Shown here one piece after another: positions 16,221-23,988 of a stretch of DNA of 43,820 bases. This DNA comes from Candidatus Brockarchaeota archaeon. GTDB taxonomy: Archaea > Thermoproteota > EX4484-205 > JAAOZP01. The position numbers were made by a program, and so were the translations under genes. Each line of letters opens with the position of its first letter. Position 1 is the stretch's first letter. The stretch spans positions 1 to 43,820 of the forward strand of contig JAFNIX010000016.1 of the NCBI GenBank assembly GCA_017601225.1, given 5' to 3'. A model generated the notes under the pieces. The model made no database searches and was not told where the DNA came from. It saw only the letters and a program-made list of their open reading frames with translations.

Positions 16221-17246
16221 TTACATGCTGCCGGCAGGCGAATGTTTTCCCCTCCCAGGTTTAAACACAAGTGGAGCAATCCCCATGAGAATCATGATGA
16301 GGCCTATGCCCGCCATGATGCTGCCAATCATCTTCCCCCCGAAGGCTGTTGAAATGGCTGTTTTCTCCCGCCATTCCAGTGTCGCGTTAATAATTATTTT
16401 CTCATCCACGTCTTTCAAAGTGTTTTCAACGACGAAGCACACGCTGAACGCTGGGCCAACCTGGTCTTCCGTCAGCGAGATGTTGAAGCTTAAAGAGTTC
16501 ACGTTCTCCCGCTCAAGCATGGCTGTGTAGTTTTTCCCGGCAAGCCAATCCCAATAGTTAGAGTACTCCATTATGTAGAAGTTGAACCTGTTTCCATTAA
16601 CCTCGGTAGCGTTACCCCTTAGCCTGAAATCCTTAGCCTCTTCCAGAAAAACCCGAGGGGCTGAAGCCACGTACCCTGTGGAATCTGTTCGCGAAGACCT
16701 CTCGATCCAGCTGATCGTTGAGTTAACAAGGACCGTTGGACCCAGCCCCGGTTCATGCCCCTCAACGACGAAATAGATCACGTCGGGCAGGTTTTCCTTG
16801 GAGGCTATTGAGAAGCTGAAGCTTGCTGAAGCTTCACCCTTAACCTCACAATAAGCCTTGTAGGATGAGCCTGTTCTCCACAGGTCGAAGTTGACGCGGT
16901 CGAAAACATAGAGGTTGAAAGGCTTCCGGGGGGATGATTGTTCGACAGCGCTCCCGGTTACCACGAAGCCGGTTTCCTCCCTGAAGAAGGGGGGCACAGC
17001 CCCCCAGCACGCGTCGTATTTCAAGGGTGTTTCAACCCTTAGGAGTTGTTCGACAAGTTTCACGCTGCCTGTTTTCCACCCGGCTGAAACGCTCACAGTC
17101 TCCCCGTCAACCAGTATTTGGCTTCTAAGCCTCCAGCCGTAATCCGCCGGAGCCATTATCGCGGCGACGGCCCCAAGGAGGAGCAGTATTAAACCCGCCA
17201 TAAACACCGTTTTTCTAACGCGATCATTCAAATTCCACTCGAACAT
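16221..17246 (-). CDS. Two-TM surface protein of unknown function
   Basis: I do not recognise the family. An N-terminal TM segment (TVFMAGLILLLLGAVAAIMA) and a C-terminal one (SIMAGIGLIMILMGIAPLVF) enclose a roughly 280-residue outside domain rich in beta strands, Asn-Xaa-Ser/Thr sites and aromatic residues. The domain contains two similar halves (FSFSIASKENLPDVIYFVVE near 170 and LSFNISLTEDQVGPAFSVCF near 280), suggesting a duplicated beta-sandwich. The C-terminus is short and basic. The start is uncertain: Met at 17246 (MFEWNLND) is given, with an upstream in-frame start at 17330 possible. No functional neighbours. Confidence 0.7.
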   Translation of the reverse strand: MFEWNLNDRVRKTVFMAGLILLLLGAVAAIMAPADYGWRLRSQILVDGETVSVSAGWKTGSVKLVEQLLRVETPLKYDACWGAVPPFFREETGFVVTGSAVEQSSPRKPFNLYVFDRVNFDLWRTGSSYKAYCEVKGEASASFSFSIASKENLPDVIYFVVEGHEPGLGPTVLVNSTISWIERSSRTDSTGYVASAPRVFLEEAKDFRLRGNATEVNGNRFNFYIMEYSNYWDWLAGKNYTAMLERENVNSLSFNISLTEDQVGPAFSVCFVVENTLKDVDEKIIINATLEWREKTAISTAFGGKMIGSIMAGIGLIMILMGIAPLVFKPGRGKHSPAGSM

Positions 17247-17370
17247 GTTTAAAGTATCGATATAAATTTTTCCCAGTTGCATTAAAGTATTCAATACTTT
17301 CAAAACCTTAGTGCGTAACAGGGTCAACAACCGGGAAACCTATTCTAGCGAAAAACCGGTAATGCAAGTG

Positions 17371-18117
17371 TCAAGTCTCAAGTTCCCCGATCTTTCCGAG
17401 GAAAACCAGATCCAGGCTGTACGCCTCAGCCTCTTTAAGGTTCATTGAGCCCGTTTTCAATAAGCCCCTCAGCTCCTCGGATATTCTCTCAGGATTGTTA
17501 ACAATTAGCTTCCCAATGTTCTCGTTGAAAGCCGGCATTAAAAGTATTTCAACAGTGTTGTTAAGCAAGCCCTTCACCCAGACTGGTATCACATACCTGT
17601 AGCCGAGATCGTCGATAAGCTCCACAGCAGGGTGGAAATGCCCGACTACGACTCTTCTAACACTGTCCCAACCCTTCTTGCCGAGAATAGTGTCAACCCT
17701 CTTATGGCCATGTGTGAAGAGAACCCCGTTCAACAAGACCCCGTCAGGATCAGTCAGCTCAACCCCTTCAGGTAGGACAGCGTAAAGATCCCCGTCGTGG
17801 TTCCCTGGAACAACCCCAACCCATTCAAACCTGCCGACTATTCTCCTCATGAAATCCGGGATCTCCATCCACTCCAGCCCCCTGGGGCCGTAGACAGTGT
17901 GCTTCAAGTCCCCGAGGATGAGCAGCCTTCTGGCAGAAGTTTTCTCAGCCAAGCTTAAGACGCGCGTAAGAATCCTCTTAGTCAGGCTTGGAAGCTTAAT
18001 CCCCTTAAGCCTTATCTCACCCTCGTAGCCTATGTGCGTATCCGCGATGACGAGGGTTTCCCCAGCCAGCAGAGCCGGCTCTCCTTTAATAAGCTTAAAT
18101 CTCGTCTCCGTGTTCAA
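17371..18117 (-). CDS. Archaeal metallophosphoesterase (COG1407 type)
   Basis: A calcineurin-like phosphoesterase (248 residues). The dimetal-site motifs are present in order: DTHIGYEGE (Asp-x-His), GDLKHTVYG (Gly-Asp), GNHDGD (Gly-Asn-His-Asp), THGHK and VVGHFHPA. This single-domain group is related to SbcD/Mre11 nucleases but lacks the accessory capping domains, and its substrate is not established. The start is a TTG at 18117. It is head-to-head with the SWIM-finger gene, with only about 21 bp between start codons, so each promoter must lie in the other's coding sequence or upstream. Confidence 0.88.
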   Translation of the reverse strand: MNTETRFKLIKGEPALLAGETLVIADTHIGYEGEIRLKGIKLPSLTKRILTRVLSLAEKTSARRLLILGDLKHTVYGPRGLEWMEIPDFMRRIVGRFEWVGVVPGNHDGDLYAVLPEGVELTDPDGVLLNGVLFTHGHKRVDTILGKKGWDSVRRVVVGHFHPAVELIDDLGYRYVIPVWVKGLLNNTVEILLMPAFNENIGKLIVNNPERISEELRGLLKTGSMNLKEAEAYSLDLVFLGKIGELET

Positions 18118-18138
18118 GCCTCAGGGGTAGCAAGCAGG

Positions 18139-18549
18139 ATGATTGAAGATAAGGATAGCGCTGACAGGATTCCTGAGGAGATAGCCGGGCTTCTTAAAAA
18201 CCAGGGTGTGACGCGCGAGTGCGAGGAAAAGATCATAAGTGCTTTCGGCGAAAGAGGCAGAAGAGCCTTGAAGACAGTTGTCTCGAGAAGGGTTAAGAAG
18301 TATGTTCTACAGCCTTCAAACAGGGTCAGGTGGATCATTGTCGGCAGGGAGGAGGAGTACCTCGTGATCCCGCTGGTGAAGTATTGCTCCTGTAAGGATT
18401 TCTTCTTCTACGTTATGACTGGGGAGGCGTATGCTTGCTACCATCTTCTCGCGCAGAGGATCGCTGAGCTTTCAGGATTATTCTCCGAAGTCAGGGAGTC
18501 GGACGAGGTTTACAACCGGGTTATTGCGTCAAGAATATTCATATACTAG
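18139..18549 (+). CDS. SWIM zinc-finger protein
   Basis: About 136 residues from the ATG at 18139. The SWIM-type zinc motif CxCx(n)CxH is visible in YCSCKDFFFYVMTGEAYACYH at residues about 82-102. The preceding beta region is RVRWIIVGREEEYLVIPLV, and a helix-rich N-terminal half has a possible nucleic-acid-binding face (RGRRALKTVVSRRVKKYVLQ). SWIM domains bind DNA or protein partners, for example in recombination-linked Shu complexes; the role here is inferred only. It is divergent from the phosphoesterase and convergent with nep1, which it overlaps by 4 nt. Confidence 0.82.
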   Translation: MIEDKDSADRIPEEIAGLLKNQGVTRECEEKIISAFGERGRRALKTVVSRRVKKYVLQPSNRVRWIIVGREEEYLVIPLVKYCSCKDFFFYVMTGEAYACYHLLAQRIAELSGLFSEVRESDEVYNRVIASRIFIY

Positions 18550-19226
18550 CATGGTTGCAACCTGAATATCTCGTAGGTCAGCCAGGCTGTGACAGTCCAG
18601 GCTGCTAAAACCCCGTCGTAGACTGAAACCTTCTCACCCGTCATGCTCCATATTTCCTCAGAAGGCCTTCCCTTCGGATACGCTCCGATGAGGAAGCAAA
18701 CAGGGGTGTCCCCCTCTAAAACATTCTTAACGTAGTCTCGGATCTCAACCCTCCTGCCAACATGGGTGAAGAGTATTCTACGGGGGTAAGCGTTTAAAAC
18801 CTTCAACGCATCATTTTTCGACGCTGTTTCCATGAGGATTTTCCCATCCGGGTCCAGGATTCTGCCTTCACAGAGGAGTTTTTCCATAAGCCCTATGAAG
18901 TTGCCGTAGGTCACTGGAAACCTTATTCTCCCCCTGGTTATAATCCATTTTCCGTCTACAGTGTGCACTACCAAGCCTAGTTTCCCAGCCCTGTACACGG
19001 GGGAGTCTGACACTATTTTAAGACAGGTGTGCAGAATATCCGGCCGACCCCTCTTCCCACTGTTTTCAAGCCTCAGAATAGCCTTATGGTGGACGCTTCT
19101 CTCAAGCATTGTTTCCAATGGTTTTTTACCCCTTTTAGCCGCATTTTTAACTACCTGCGGATGGGTGGCCAGCTCCCTTGGAACAAGCTCAAGGCTGGAG
19201 TCGAAAAAGCATATTAGGCTCTTCAT
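18546..19226 (-). CDS. nep1: rRNA pseudouridine N1-methyltransferase Nep1 (Emg1)
   Basis: A SPOUT-class enzyme that N1-methylates a pseudouridine in helix 35 of 16S rRNA and assists small-subunit assembly. The 226-residue sequence has the Nep1 signature KRGRPDILHTCLKIVSDSPV, the strand LGLVVHTVDGKWIITRGRIR, and the SAM-binding trefoil-knot end CFLIGAYPKGRPSEEIW. Its substrate pseudouridine would be made by Cbf5, also in this window. It is divergent from eS19; the shared region holds a palindromic TTATAA. Confidence 0.94.
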   Translation of the reverse strand: MKSLICFFDSSLELVPRELATHPQVVKNAAKRGKKPLETMLERSVHHKAILRLENSGKRGRPDILHTCLKIVSDSPVYRAGKLGLVVHTVDGKWIITRGRIRFPVTYGNFIGLMEKLLCEGRILDPDGKILMETASKNDALKVLNAYPRRILFTHVGRRVEIRDYVKNVLEGDTPVCFLIGAYPKGRPSEEIWSMTGEKVSVYDGVLAAWTVTAWLTYEIFRLQPC

Positions 19227-19250
19227 CCCTAGGCCTCCCCCCGCTAAACC

Positions 19251-19256
19251 TTATAA
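19251..19256. promoter_or_regulatory. Shared TATA element between nep1 and eS19
   Basis: TTATAA is identical on both strands and is the only clear TATA-like box in the 62-nt gap. Its centre lies about 27 nt from the nep1 ATG (minus strand) and about 35-45 nt from the eS19 start candidates (plus strand). One element could thus seed transcription both ways, although separate BRE contexts would set the strength. Confidence 0.5.
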
Positions 19257-19288
19257 AACCTTTGCTTCCAGAGTGAGGCTGAAGACTG

Positions 19289-19717
19289 TTGGAGGCTGTG
19301 CACGTTAAAGCGGTTCCGGCGGACATTCTGATAGAGAGGATTGCGGAATACCTTAGGGAGAACGTTAAGGAGGTAAACCCCCCTAATTGGGCTCTTTTCG
19401 TTAAAACCGGCAGCCATAGGGAGAGGCCCCCGGATCGTTTAGACTGGTGGCACGTAAGGGCCGCGTCAATACTGAGGAGGCTGTACGTGAAAGGGCCGAT
19501 GGGTGTTTCAAGGCTTAGGAAAGCGTACGGGGGTAGGAAGAAATACCCTATGAGGAGGGCGCATAAGGTTAGGGCCGGCGGGGCAATTATCAGAAGGATT
19601 CTTCAGCAGCTTGAGGCGGCGGGTCTCGTAGGCAAGTCGAACAAGGGCAGGTGGCTCACGCCGAAAGGCGTCTCCCTCCTAGACAGGCTGTCCCGCGAGG
19701 TTGCTGGAAAAGGGTAG
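19289..19717 (+). CDS. rps19e: Small-subunit ribosomal protein eS19
   Basis: eS19 is an archaeal/eukaryotic small-subunit head protein (winged-helix-like fold). Motifs seen are PPNWALFVKTGSHRERPPDR, DWWHVRAASILRRLYVKGPM, GVSRLRKAYGGRKKYPMRRA and the C-terminal LEAAGLVGKSNKGRWLTPKG. The start is a TTG at 19289 or a GTG at 19298; a GGAGG motif lies between them. About 139-142 residues. First gene of a long plus-strand operon. Confidence 0.96.
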   Translation: MEAVHVKAVPADILIERIAEYLRENVKEVNPPNWALFVKTGSHRERPPDRLDWWHVRAASILRRLYVKGPMGVSRLRKAYGGRKKYPMRRAHKVRAGGAIIRRILQQLEAAGLVGKSNKGRWLTPKGVSLLDRLSREVAGKG

Positions 19718-19726
19718 TTAGGGGAA

Positions 19727-20038
19727 ATGAGTGAGGACGAGGAGATTGCAAGAATACTTGAGCAGCGGCGCAGGCAGATGGAGAAGGAGCTTGAGGAAAG
19801 CAAGCGCAGGCAGGAGGAGCAGACGGTCATAAAGACTTTAAGCAGAATCGTCTTCACGCCGGAGGCGAGGAGCCGTTTGAACAATCTGAGGCTGGTTAAG
19901 CCGCAGCTTGCGGAACAGGTTGAGAAATACCTTATAGCCCTGGCGCAGCAGGGCAAGCTTAAAATACCGGTTGAAGACCAGTATCTGAAGGAGATCCTGG
20001 AGAGAATATACTTGTCTTCAAGGAGAGGAACAGGGTGA
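19727..20038 (+). CDS. PDCD5 family DNA/RNA-binding protein
   Basis: A 103-residue homologue of human programmed cell death protein 5. It has an acidic/basic N-terminal helix (EDEEIARILEQRRRQMEKEL, residues 3-22), then the three-helix core with RIVFTPEARSRLNNLRLVKP and QLAEQVEKYLIALAQQGKL. Archaeal members bind nucleic acid; the cellular role is unknown. Placement between eS19 and eL39 is a conserved archaeal order and suggests a link with ribosome assembly or translation. Confidence 0.93.
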   Translation: MSEDEEIARILEQRRRQMEKELEESKRRQEEQTVIKTLSRIVFTPEARSRLNNLRLVKPQLAEQVEKYLIALAQQGKLKIPVEDQYLKEILERIYLSSRRGTG

Positions 20039-20044
20039 GGAGGA

Positions 20045-20200
20045 TTGGCTAGGAGCAAGACGGTTGGGAAGAAGCTTCGCCTGCAGGCTGAGTTGAAGAG
20101 ATCCTACGCTGTGCCAACATGGGTCATAGCTAAGACTCGTGGGAAAGTCAGGTTTACACACCGTTGGAGAAACTGGAGGAGAAGCAGGATTAAGCTTTAA
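20045..20200 (+). CDS. rpl39e: Large-subunit ribosomal protein eL39
   Basis: A 51-residue, very basic protein lining the exit tunnel. The translation from the TTG at 20045 begins MARSKTVGKKLRLQAELKRS and ends in the family hallmark RFTHRWRNWRRSRIKL. The preceding GAGGAGGA overlaps the PDCD5 stop region and acts as a Shine-Dalgarno site. The gene is short and has a non-ATG start, so it is easily missed by gene finders. eL31 follows 12 nt later. Confidence 0.96.
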   Translation: MARSKTVGKKLRLQAELKRSYAVPTWVIAKTRGKVRFTHRWRNWRRSRIKL

Positions 20201-20212
20201 GGTGGTTGACTG

Positions 20213-20482
20213 ATGAGCAGTAAGACTGAGGAGGCTGTTTTCTCAATAAATCTTTCAAGAGTCAAGAACGCGCCATTTCCGGATAGGCGTGAAGTAGCCA
20301 TCAGGAAGATCAGGGAGAAGGCTTCCAAGGCTTTCAAGGGTAAGAGAATAGTCATAGGGAGTGATTTAAACGAGTATATTCACTCCAACCTTGGGAGGGT
20401 TTTGAAGGGCCGTCTGAAGGTTCTAGCCGTTGTCGAGGAGGACGAGGTTCTTCTCAGGCTCCCTGGTTCAGAGCAGCGATAA
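20213..20482 (+). CDS. rpl31e: Large-subunit ribosomal protein eL31
   Basis: An 89-residue archaeal eL31, located near the exit tunnel. Motifs include FSINLSRVKNAPFPDRREVA, AIRKIREKASKAFKGKRIVI and NEYIHSNLGRVLKGRLKVLA. The eL39-eL31-aIF6-eL20-pfdA order is widely conserved in archaea. The ATG follows a GGTGGTTGA segment after the eL39 stop. Confidence 0.96.
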   Translation: MSSKTEEAVFSINLSRVKNAPFPDRREVAIRKIREKASKAFKGKRIVIGSDLNEYIHSNLGRVLKGRLKVLAVVEEDEVLLRLPGSEQR

Positions 20483-20485
20483 GTC

Positions 20486-21154
20486 ATGGAAGTAGCCAGA
20501 GCCTCGATCTGGAAGACCCCTTTCATAGGAGCCTACTCGAAAGTCTTCGGGGTTAACGCCGTGGTTAACAAGAATGCTCCCCAGGGATTTCTAAGGAGGC
20601 TCAGGGATTTTCTAAGGGTCGGCCCGATAGCGTTGACGAACATAGGCGGTGTTCACGCCGTTTCATCAATGATAGCGGCGAATTCGAACTTCATAATTGC
20701 CCCGGACACTGTTGAGGATGAGGAGCTGAGGGAGCTGGAGTCGCTCGGGAAGGAGATCATGAGGGTTGAAAGCAGGCTTAAAGCATGGGGCAACATGATG
20801 ATTCTCTCAGACAAGGGAGCGCTTTTCTCAACAAGAGTACCTAGGAGCGAGGCTAGAGCGATAGTTGACTTCCTCGGGGTCGACTATGATTTCGCAAGCC
20901 TCGCCAACTATGTTGCAATAGGGGCTCTTGCAGTACCAGGCGAGGGATTCTGCTTCGCCTCAAAGCTTCTGTCAGAGCGGGAGAAGAGGATTCTGGAAGA
21001 CGTGTTGAAGCTAAGGGTTTACACGGTTACGGTGAACGATGGGCTGGCTTTCATAAGGCTCGGCATGCTCACAAGCCCATACGGGGTGCTTGTGGGAGAG
21101 TCTACGACTGGGGCTGAGCTTATGAACATATCTCTAGCTCTGAAAAATTTTTAA
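20486..21154 (+). CDS. eif6: Translation initiation factor 6 (aIF6)
   Basis: aIF6 binds uL14 on the 50S subunit and prevents joining with the 30S subunit. The 222-residue protein has the pentein-fold repeats seen as PFIGAYSKVFGVNAVVNKNA, LTNIGGVHAVSSMIAANSNF (about residues 51-70), DKGALFSTRVP, and the C-terminal VNDGLAFIRLGMLTSPYGVL. It starts 3 nt after the eL31 stop and is followed by eL20. Confidence 0.97.
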   Translation: MEVARASIWKTPFIGAYSKVFGVNAVVNKNAPQGFLRRLRDFLRVGPIALTNIGGVHAVSSMIAANSNFIIAPDTVEDEELRELESLGKEIMRVESRLKAWGNMMILSDKGALFSTRVPRSEARAIVDFLGVDYDFASLANYVAIGALAVPGEGFCFASKLLSEREKRILEDVLKLRVYTVTVNDGLAFIRLGMLTSPYGVLVGESTTGAELMNISLALKNF

Positions 21155-21178
21155 TAACCCCTGTCTCCAGGCTCAGGC

Positions 21179-21385
21179 ATGCCCCTGTTCAAAGTGAAAG
21201 GCGTGTTCAGAAAGCCTCTGAGGGAGAACCCGTTCTCTATAAGCGTTGAGGCTTCTTCAGAGAAGATTGCGCTGGAGAAGGCCTATTCCCTGATAGGGAG
21301 CAGGCACCGTGTTAAAAGGGAGAATATTAAAATACTTAGCTTAGAGGAGGTTAAGCCTGAAACCGATGAGCGAGGAGGAGCTTAG
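21179..21385 (+). CDS. rplX: Large-subunit ribosomal protein eL20 (LX, L18a homologue)
   Basis: A 68-residue archaeal LX protein corresponding to one repeat of eukaryotic eL20. The motifs FKVKGVFRKPLRENPFSISV, EKIALEKAYSLIGSRHRVKR and ENIKILSLEEVKPE are typical. The 3' end overlaps pfdA by 20 nt in a different frame, pointing to translational coupling. A C-rich GC spacer with an AATTTTTAATAACC run precedes the start. Confidence 0.94.
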   Translation: MPLFKVKGVFRKPLRENPFSISVEASSEKIALEKAYSLIGSRHRVKRENIKILSLEEVKPETDERGGA

Positions 21386-21782
21386 GAAAGCAATAACAGA
21401 GCTCAGGTCGTTCGAAACTATTATGGAGGAGCTTAGGTCCAGGTACCAGCTTGTGGTCGCGTCGATAAACGATCTTCAGGTTTCCAGGTCCGCGCTCGAA
21501 GAGATTTCTAAGGCCGGCGAGGGTGTTGAGCTCTTCCTAGACATAGGTGGAGGAGTCTACGGTAAGGCTGTTTTGAAAGACACTAACAGGTTTCTAGTGA
21601 ACACAGGCTCAGGAATACTTATTGAAAGAAGCCTGGAGGAGACTCTTAAAATGGTTGAGAAGAGGCTGAGCGAGCTTAACGATGCGCGCGGATCCATAGA
21701 GACGCAGATGAGCAGCCTCCAAGCCAAGATAGAGGAGAGCAGGAGCAGGATTCAACTGCTCTACGAGAAGCTTAGGAAATAG
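21366..21782 (+). CDS. pfdA: Prefoldin subunit alpha
   Basis: The alpha subunit of prefoldin, a jellyfish-shaped hexameric chaperone that delivers unfolded proteins to the thermosome. The 138-residue protein has the expected layout: an N-terminal coiled coil (SEEELRKAITELRSFETIME), a central beta hairpin (ELFLDIGGGVYGKAVLKDTN), and a C-terminal coiled coil (LQAKIEESRSRIQLLYEKLR). The stop shares bases with the ftsY start. Confidence 0.94.
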   Translation: MSEEELRKAITELRSFETIMEELRSRYQLVVASINDLQVSRSALEEISKAGEGVELFLDIGGGVYGKAVLKDTNRFLVNTGSGILIERSLEETLKMVEKRLSELNDARGSIETQMSSLQAKIEESRSRIQLLYEKLRK

Positions 21783-22690
21783 TGCTCCTGATGAAGGTAG
21801 GCGAGCTTTTCAAATCCCTCGTTGAGGCTGTTTCAACAAGGCCCCTTAGCCGGGAGAAGATTGAAGAGGTTCTTGACGACTATGGGCTTAAACTCGTCCT
21901 CTGCGACGTAGCCCTCCCCCTAGTCGACGAGTTGAAGAAGACGCTTGCTGAAACCCTCGAGGGCCGTAGGACTCCTCTTTTCAACAGGGATGCTGTGAAG
22001 AAGCTCGTCGAACAAGAGTTGACGCTCTTCCTCTTGAAAACGCTGGGCGATGCTCAGATCGACCTTGTTCAGGAGGCGCGGAAATCACCTAAACCCTTTA
22101 AACTTCTTTTCATAGGCGTCAACGGCGTTGGGAAAACCACGACCATAGCTAAGGTTGCGCACATGCTTAAGGAGAATGGTTTAAGCGTCCTATTGGCTTG
22201 CAGCGACACTTTCAGAGCCGGGGCGATTGAACAGCTCGGCCAACACGCTAGGGCGCTTGGACTACCCATGGTTTTCAAAGAGTACGGCTCAGACCCTGCG
22301 AGCGTAGGCTTCGAAGCTGTCCACCAGGCCTCTAGAAAAGGAGTGGACGCTGTACTCATAGACACCGCTGGAAGAATGCATACCGACGTAAACCTGATGG
22401 ATGAACTTAAGAAGATTAAGAGGGTTGTCGAACCCTCGTACACAATACTCGTTGTGGATGCTTTAACGGGGAACGATGCTTGGAACCAGGCTGCTGACTT
22501 CAACAGCCACGTGGGCTTCGACGCAGTGATACTGGCCAAGTTCGACGCTGACGTTAAGGGAGGGGCTGCGCTCTCAGTATCCTTCATATCCAAGAAACCA
22601 GTAATATACGTTGGAACCGGGCAGAAATACTCCAACCTTAAAAAGTTCAACCCTAAGGAGTATGTCGACAGCCTCCTGTCACTCGTTTAA
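21782..22690 (+). CDS. ftsY: Signal recognition particle receptor FtsY
   Basis: The SRP receptor GTPase delivering ribosome-nascent-chain complexes to SecYE. The 302-residue protein has a short N domain and a G domain with P-loop GVNGVGKTT (residues about 112-120), the insertion-box motifs DTFRAGAIEQL, DTAGR, the SRP-specific LTGNDAWNQA, and AKFDADVKGG. It lacks a long acidic A domain, as in many archaea. The start is a GTG at 21782 or an ATG at 21791. secE follows, which fits the pathway. Confidence 0.95.
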   Translation: MLLMKVGELFKSLVEAVSTRPLSREKIEEVLDDYGLKLVLCDVALPLVDELKKTLAETLEGRRTPLFNRDAVKKLVEQELTLFLLKTLGDAQIDLVQEARKSPKPFKLLFIGVNGVGKTTTIAKVAHMLKENGLSVLLACSDTFRAGAIEQLGQHARALGLPMVFKEYGSDPASVGFEAVHQASRKGVDAVLIDTAGRMHTDVNLMDELKKIKRVVEPSYTILVVDALTGNDAWNQAADFNSHVGFDAVILAKFDADVKGGAALSVSFISKKPVIYVGTGQKYSNLKKFNPKEYVDSLLSLV

Positions 22691-22737
22691 GCCCGGGGGA
22701 AAAGAATATATTCCCGCTTCCCAATTTAAACCCGGAA

Positions 22738-22923
22738 ATGAGGCTTACGGAAAGGGTTAAAACAATGGCCAGGGTGCTGAAGCTCAGCGAGAAGCCTGAC
22801 TGGCCAGAGTTGAAGCTGTCGCTGAAGATCTTTCTAATCGGGATACTCATAGTCGGAGGTATGGCTTTCGTAATACATATCGTCGCCTCACTCCTCCAGC
22901 TGACGGGTGTGAGGCTCGGGTAA
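22738..22923 (+). CDS. secE: Protein translocase subunit SecE (Sec61 gamma)
   Basis: A 61-residue single-span protein: an N-terminal amphipathic helix (RLTERVKTMARVLKLSEKPD, residues 2-21), the conserved EKPDWPEL motif, then one TM segment (ILIVGGMAFVIHIVASLLQL). It clamps SecY (encoded at 2637). The secE-spt5-uL11-uL1-uL10 order is conserved in archaea and resembles the bacterial secE-nusG-rplKAJL cluster. An ATTTAAAC box lies about 12 nt before the ATG. Confidence 0.95.
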   Translation: MRLTERVKTMARVLKLSEKPDWPELKLSLKIFLIGILIVGGMAFVIHIVASLLQLTGVRLG

Positions 22924-22939
22924 GAGGCTGTGGAACAGG

Positions 22940-23416
22940 ATGAGCAGGAATAAGGCCGGGGAGCCAAAGTTTTTCCTCGTGAGAACCTCCATAGGCCAAG
23001 AGATTTCTTCAGCCCTCATGATCAAGAACAGGTGTGAAGTTGAGGGTCTCCCGATCCACTCCGTAATAGTCCTGCCTGGTTTAAAGGGCTATATTTACAT
23101 TGAGGCCGACTCCCCCTTCCCGGTTGAGGAGGCGATAAGGGATATTAAGCATGTTAAGAGGCGTGTTCAGGGCAGCCTAAGCATCAGCGACCTTAAAAAG
23201 TATTTCGAGGAGAAACCGGTTGCTACAGAGATTAAAGTAGGGGATATTGTTGAAATAGTCGGGGGCCTGCTTAAGAAGAATCGTGCGAGAGTCCTTGAGG
23301 TTAATCCTGAGAGGAACGAGGTTACGGTGGAGCTTGACGGCGCCGTGGCGCCGTTCCCGATAACGCTTAAAATGGACAGCGTAAGGGTTGTTGAAGAGGG
23401 TCAAGGCAAGCTTTAA
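22940..23416 (+). CDS. spt5: Transcription elongation factor Spt5 (NusG homologue)
   Basis: Spt5 binds the RNA polymerase clamp and raises processivity, usually with Spt4 (not in the window). The 158-residue protein has an NGN domain (FFLVRTSIGQEISSALMIKN through LPGLKGYIYIEADSPFPVEE) and a C-terminal KOW domain (VGDIVEIVGGLLKKNRARVL, about residues 101-120). It lies between secE and uL11, as nusG does in bacteria. Confidence 0.95.
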   Translation: MSRNKAGEPKFFLVRTSIGQEISSALMIKNRCEVEGLPIHSVIVLPGLKGYIYIEADSPFPVEEAIRDIKHVKRRVQGSLSISDLKKYFEEKPVATEIKVGDIVEIVGGLLKKNRARVLEVNPERNEVTVELDGAVAPFPITLKMDSVRVVEEGQGKL

Positions 23417-23446
23417 ACCGGTTTCCAGGGCCAAGGTTGCTTAGGA

Positions 23447-23458
23447 AATCTTTTTAAG
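23447..23458 (+). promoter_or_regulatory. Promoter for the uL11-uL1-uL10 segment
   Basis: The box AATCTTTTTAAG ends about 35-40 nt before the probable uL11 start, in the 79-nt gap after spt5. Transcription would begin near 23480-23490, leaving a leader of only a few nucleotides. A GCAGGAGG stretch at 23463-23470 is too far upstream to serve as a ribosome binding site. Confidence 0.45.
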
Positions 23459-23495
23459 GCTTGCAGGAGGCCTCACGTCGAAAAGGTGTGTAAAA

Positions 23496-23987
23496 CTGGC
23501 TAAGAAGACTCTCAGCCTGATAGTGGAGGGAGGCAATGCTTCACCAGGGCCACCCCTAGGCCCAGCCATAGGCCCCCTAGGCATTAACGTCGGGGCCGTG
23601 GTGGCTAAGATAAACGAGGTTACGAAGGAGTTTAAGGGGATGAAGGTTCCGGTTGAGCTTGAGGTTGACACTGATACGAAGCAGTTCACAGTCACCCTTA
23701 AAACCCCCACGACCTCGGCTCTGATAGCTAAGGAGGCTGGGATAGACAAGGGGTCTGGAACACCCGGCAAGGAGGCTAAGGGAAACCTGAGCTTCCAGAC
23801 GGTTGTTAAAATAGCCAGGATGAAGATGAACGAAACCTATTCTAAGACGCTTAAAGCCATGGTTAAGGAGGTCCTGGGGACCTGTCAAAGCATGGGTGTG
23901 ACTGTCGACTCAAAGCCGCCGAAGGAGGTTATCAGGATGCTTGAGAAGGGGGAGTACGACGAGGCTTTAAGCAGGGAGGGTGCGTAG
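23496..23987 (+). CDS. rpl11: Large-subunit ribosomal protein uL11, probable CTG start
   Basis: uL11 forms the GTPase-associated centre with uL10. The N-terminal methylation/RNA-contact segment LIVEGGNASPGPPLGPAIGP and the C-terminal SMGVTVDSKPPKEVIRMLEK are diagnostic. The first standard start codon in frame is a GTG at 23523, which would remove the conserved strand before VEGG. Reading back, the family-like sequence begins at a CTG at 23496 (CTG GCT AAG AAG, read as MAKKTLSLIVEGG), with no in-frame ATG, GTG or TTG nearby. I therefore infer a CTG start (163 residues). A sequencing error would be an alternative. Confidence 0.9.
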   Translation: MAKKTLSLIVEGGNASPGPPLGPAIGPLGINVGAVVAKINEVTKEFKGMKVPVELEVDTDTKQFTVTLKTPTTSALIAKEAGIDKGSGTPGKEAKGNLSFQTVVKIARMKMNETYSKTLKAMVKEVLGTCQSMGVTVDSKPPKEVIRMLEKGEYDEALSREGA

Positions 23988-23988
23988 A

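Noticed and set aside
20209..20240. Box C/D guide RNA (TGATGA followed by CTGA)
   Set aside because: The two motifs lie in the eL31 start region, are too close together for a guide RNA, and no C'/D' boxes or terminal stem are present.
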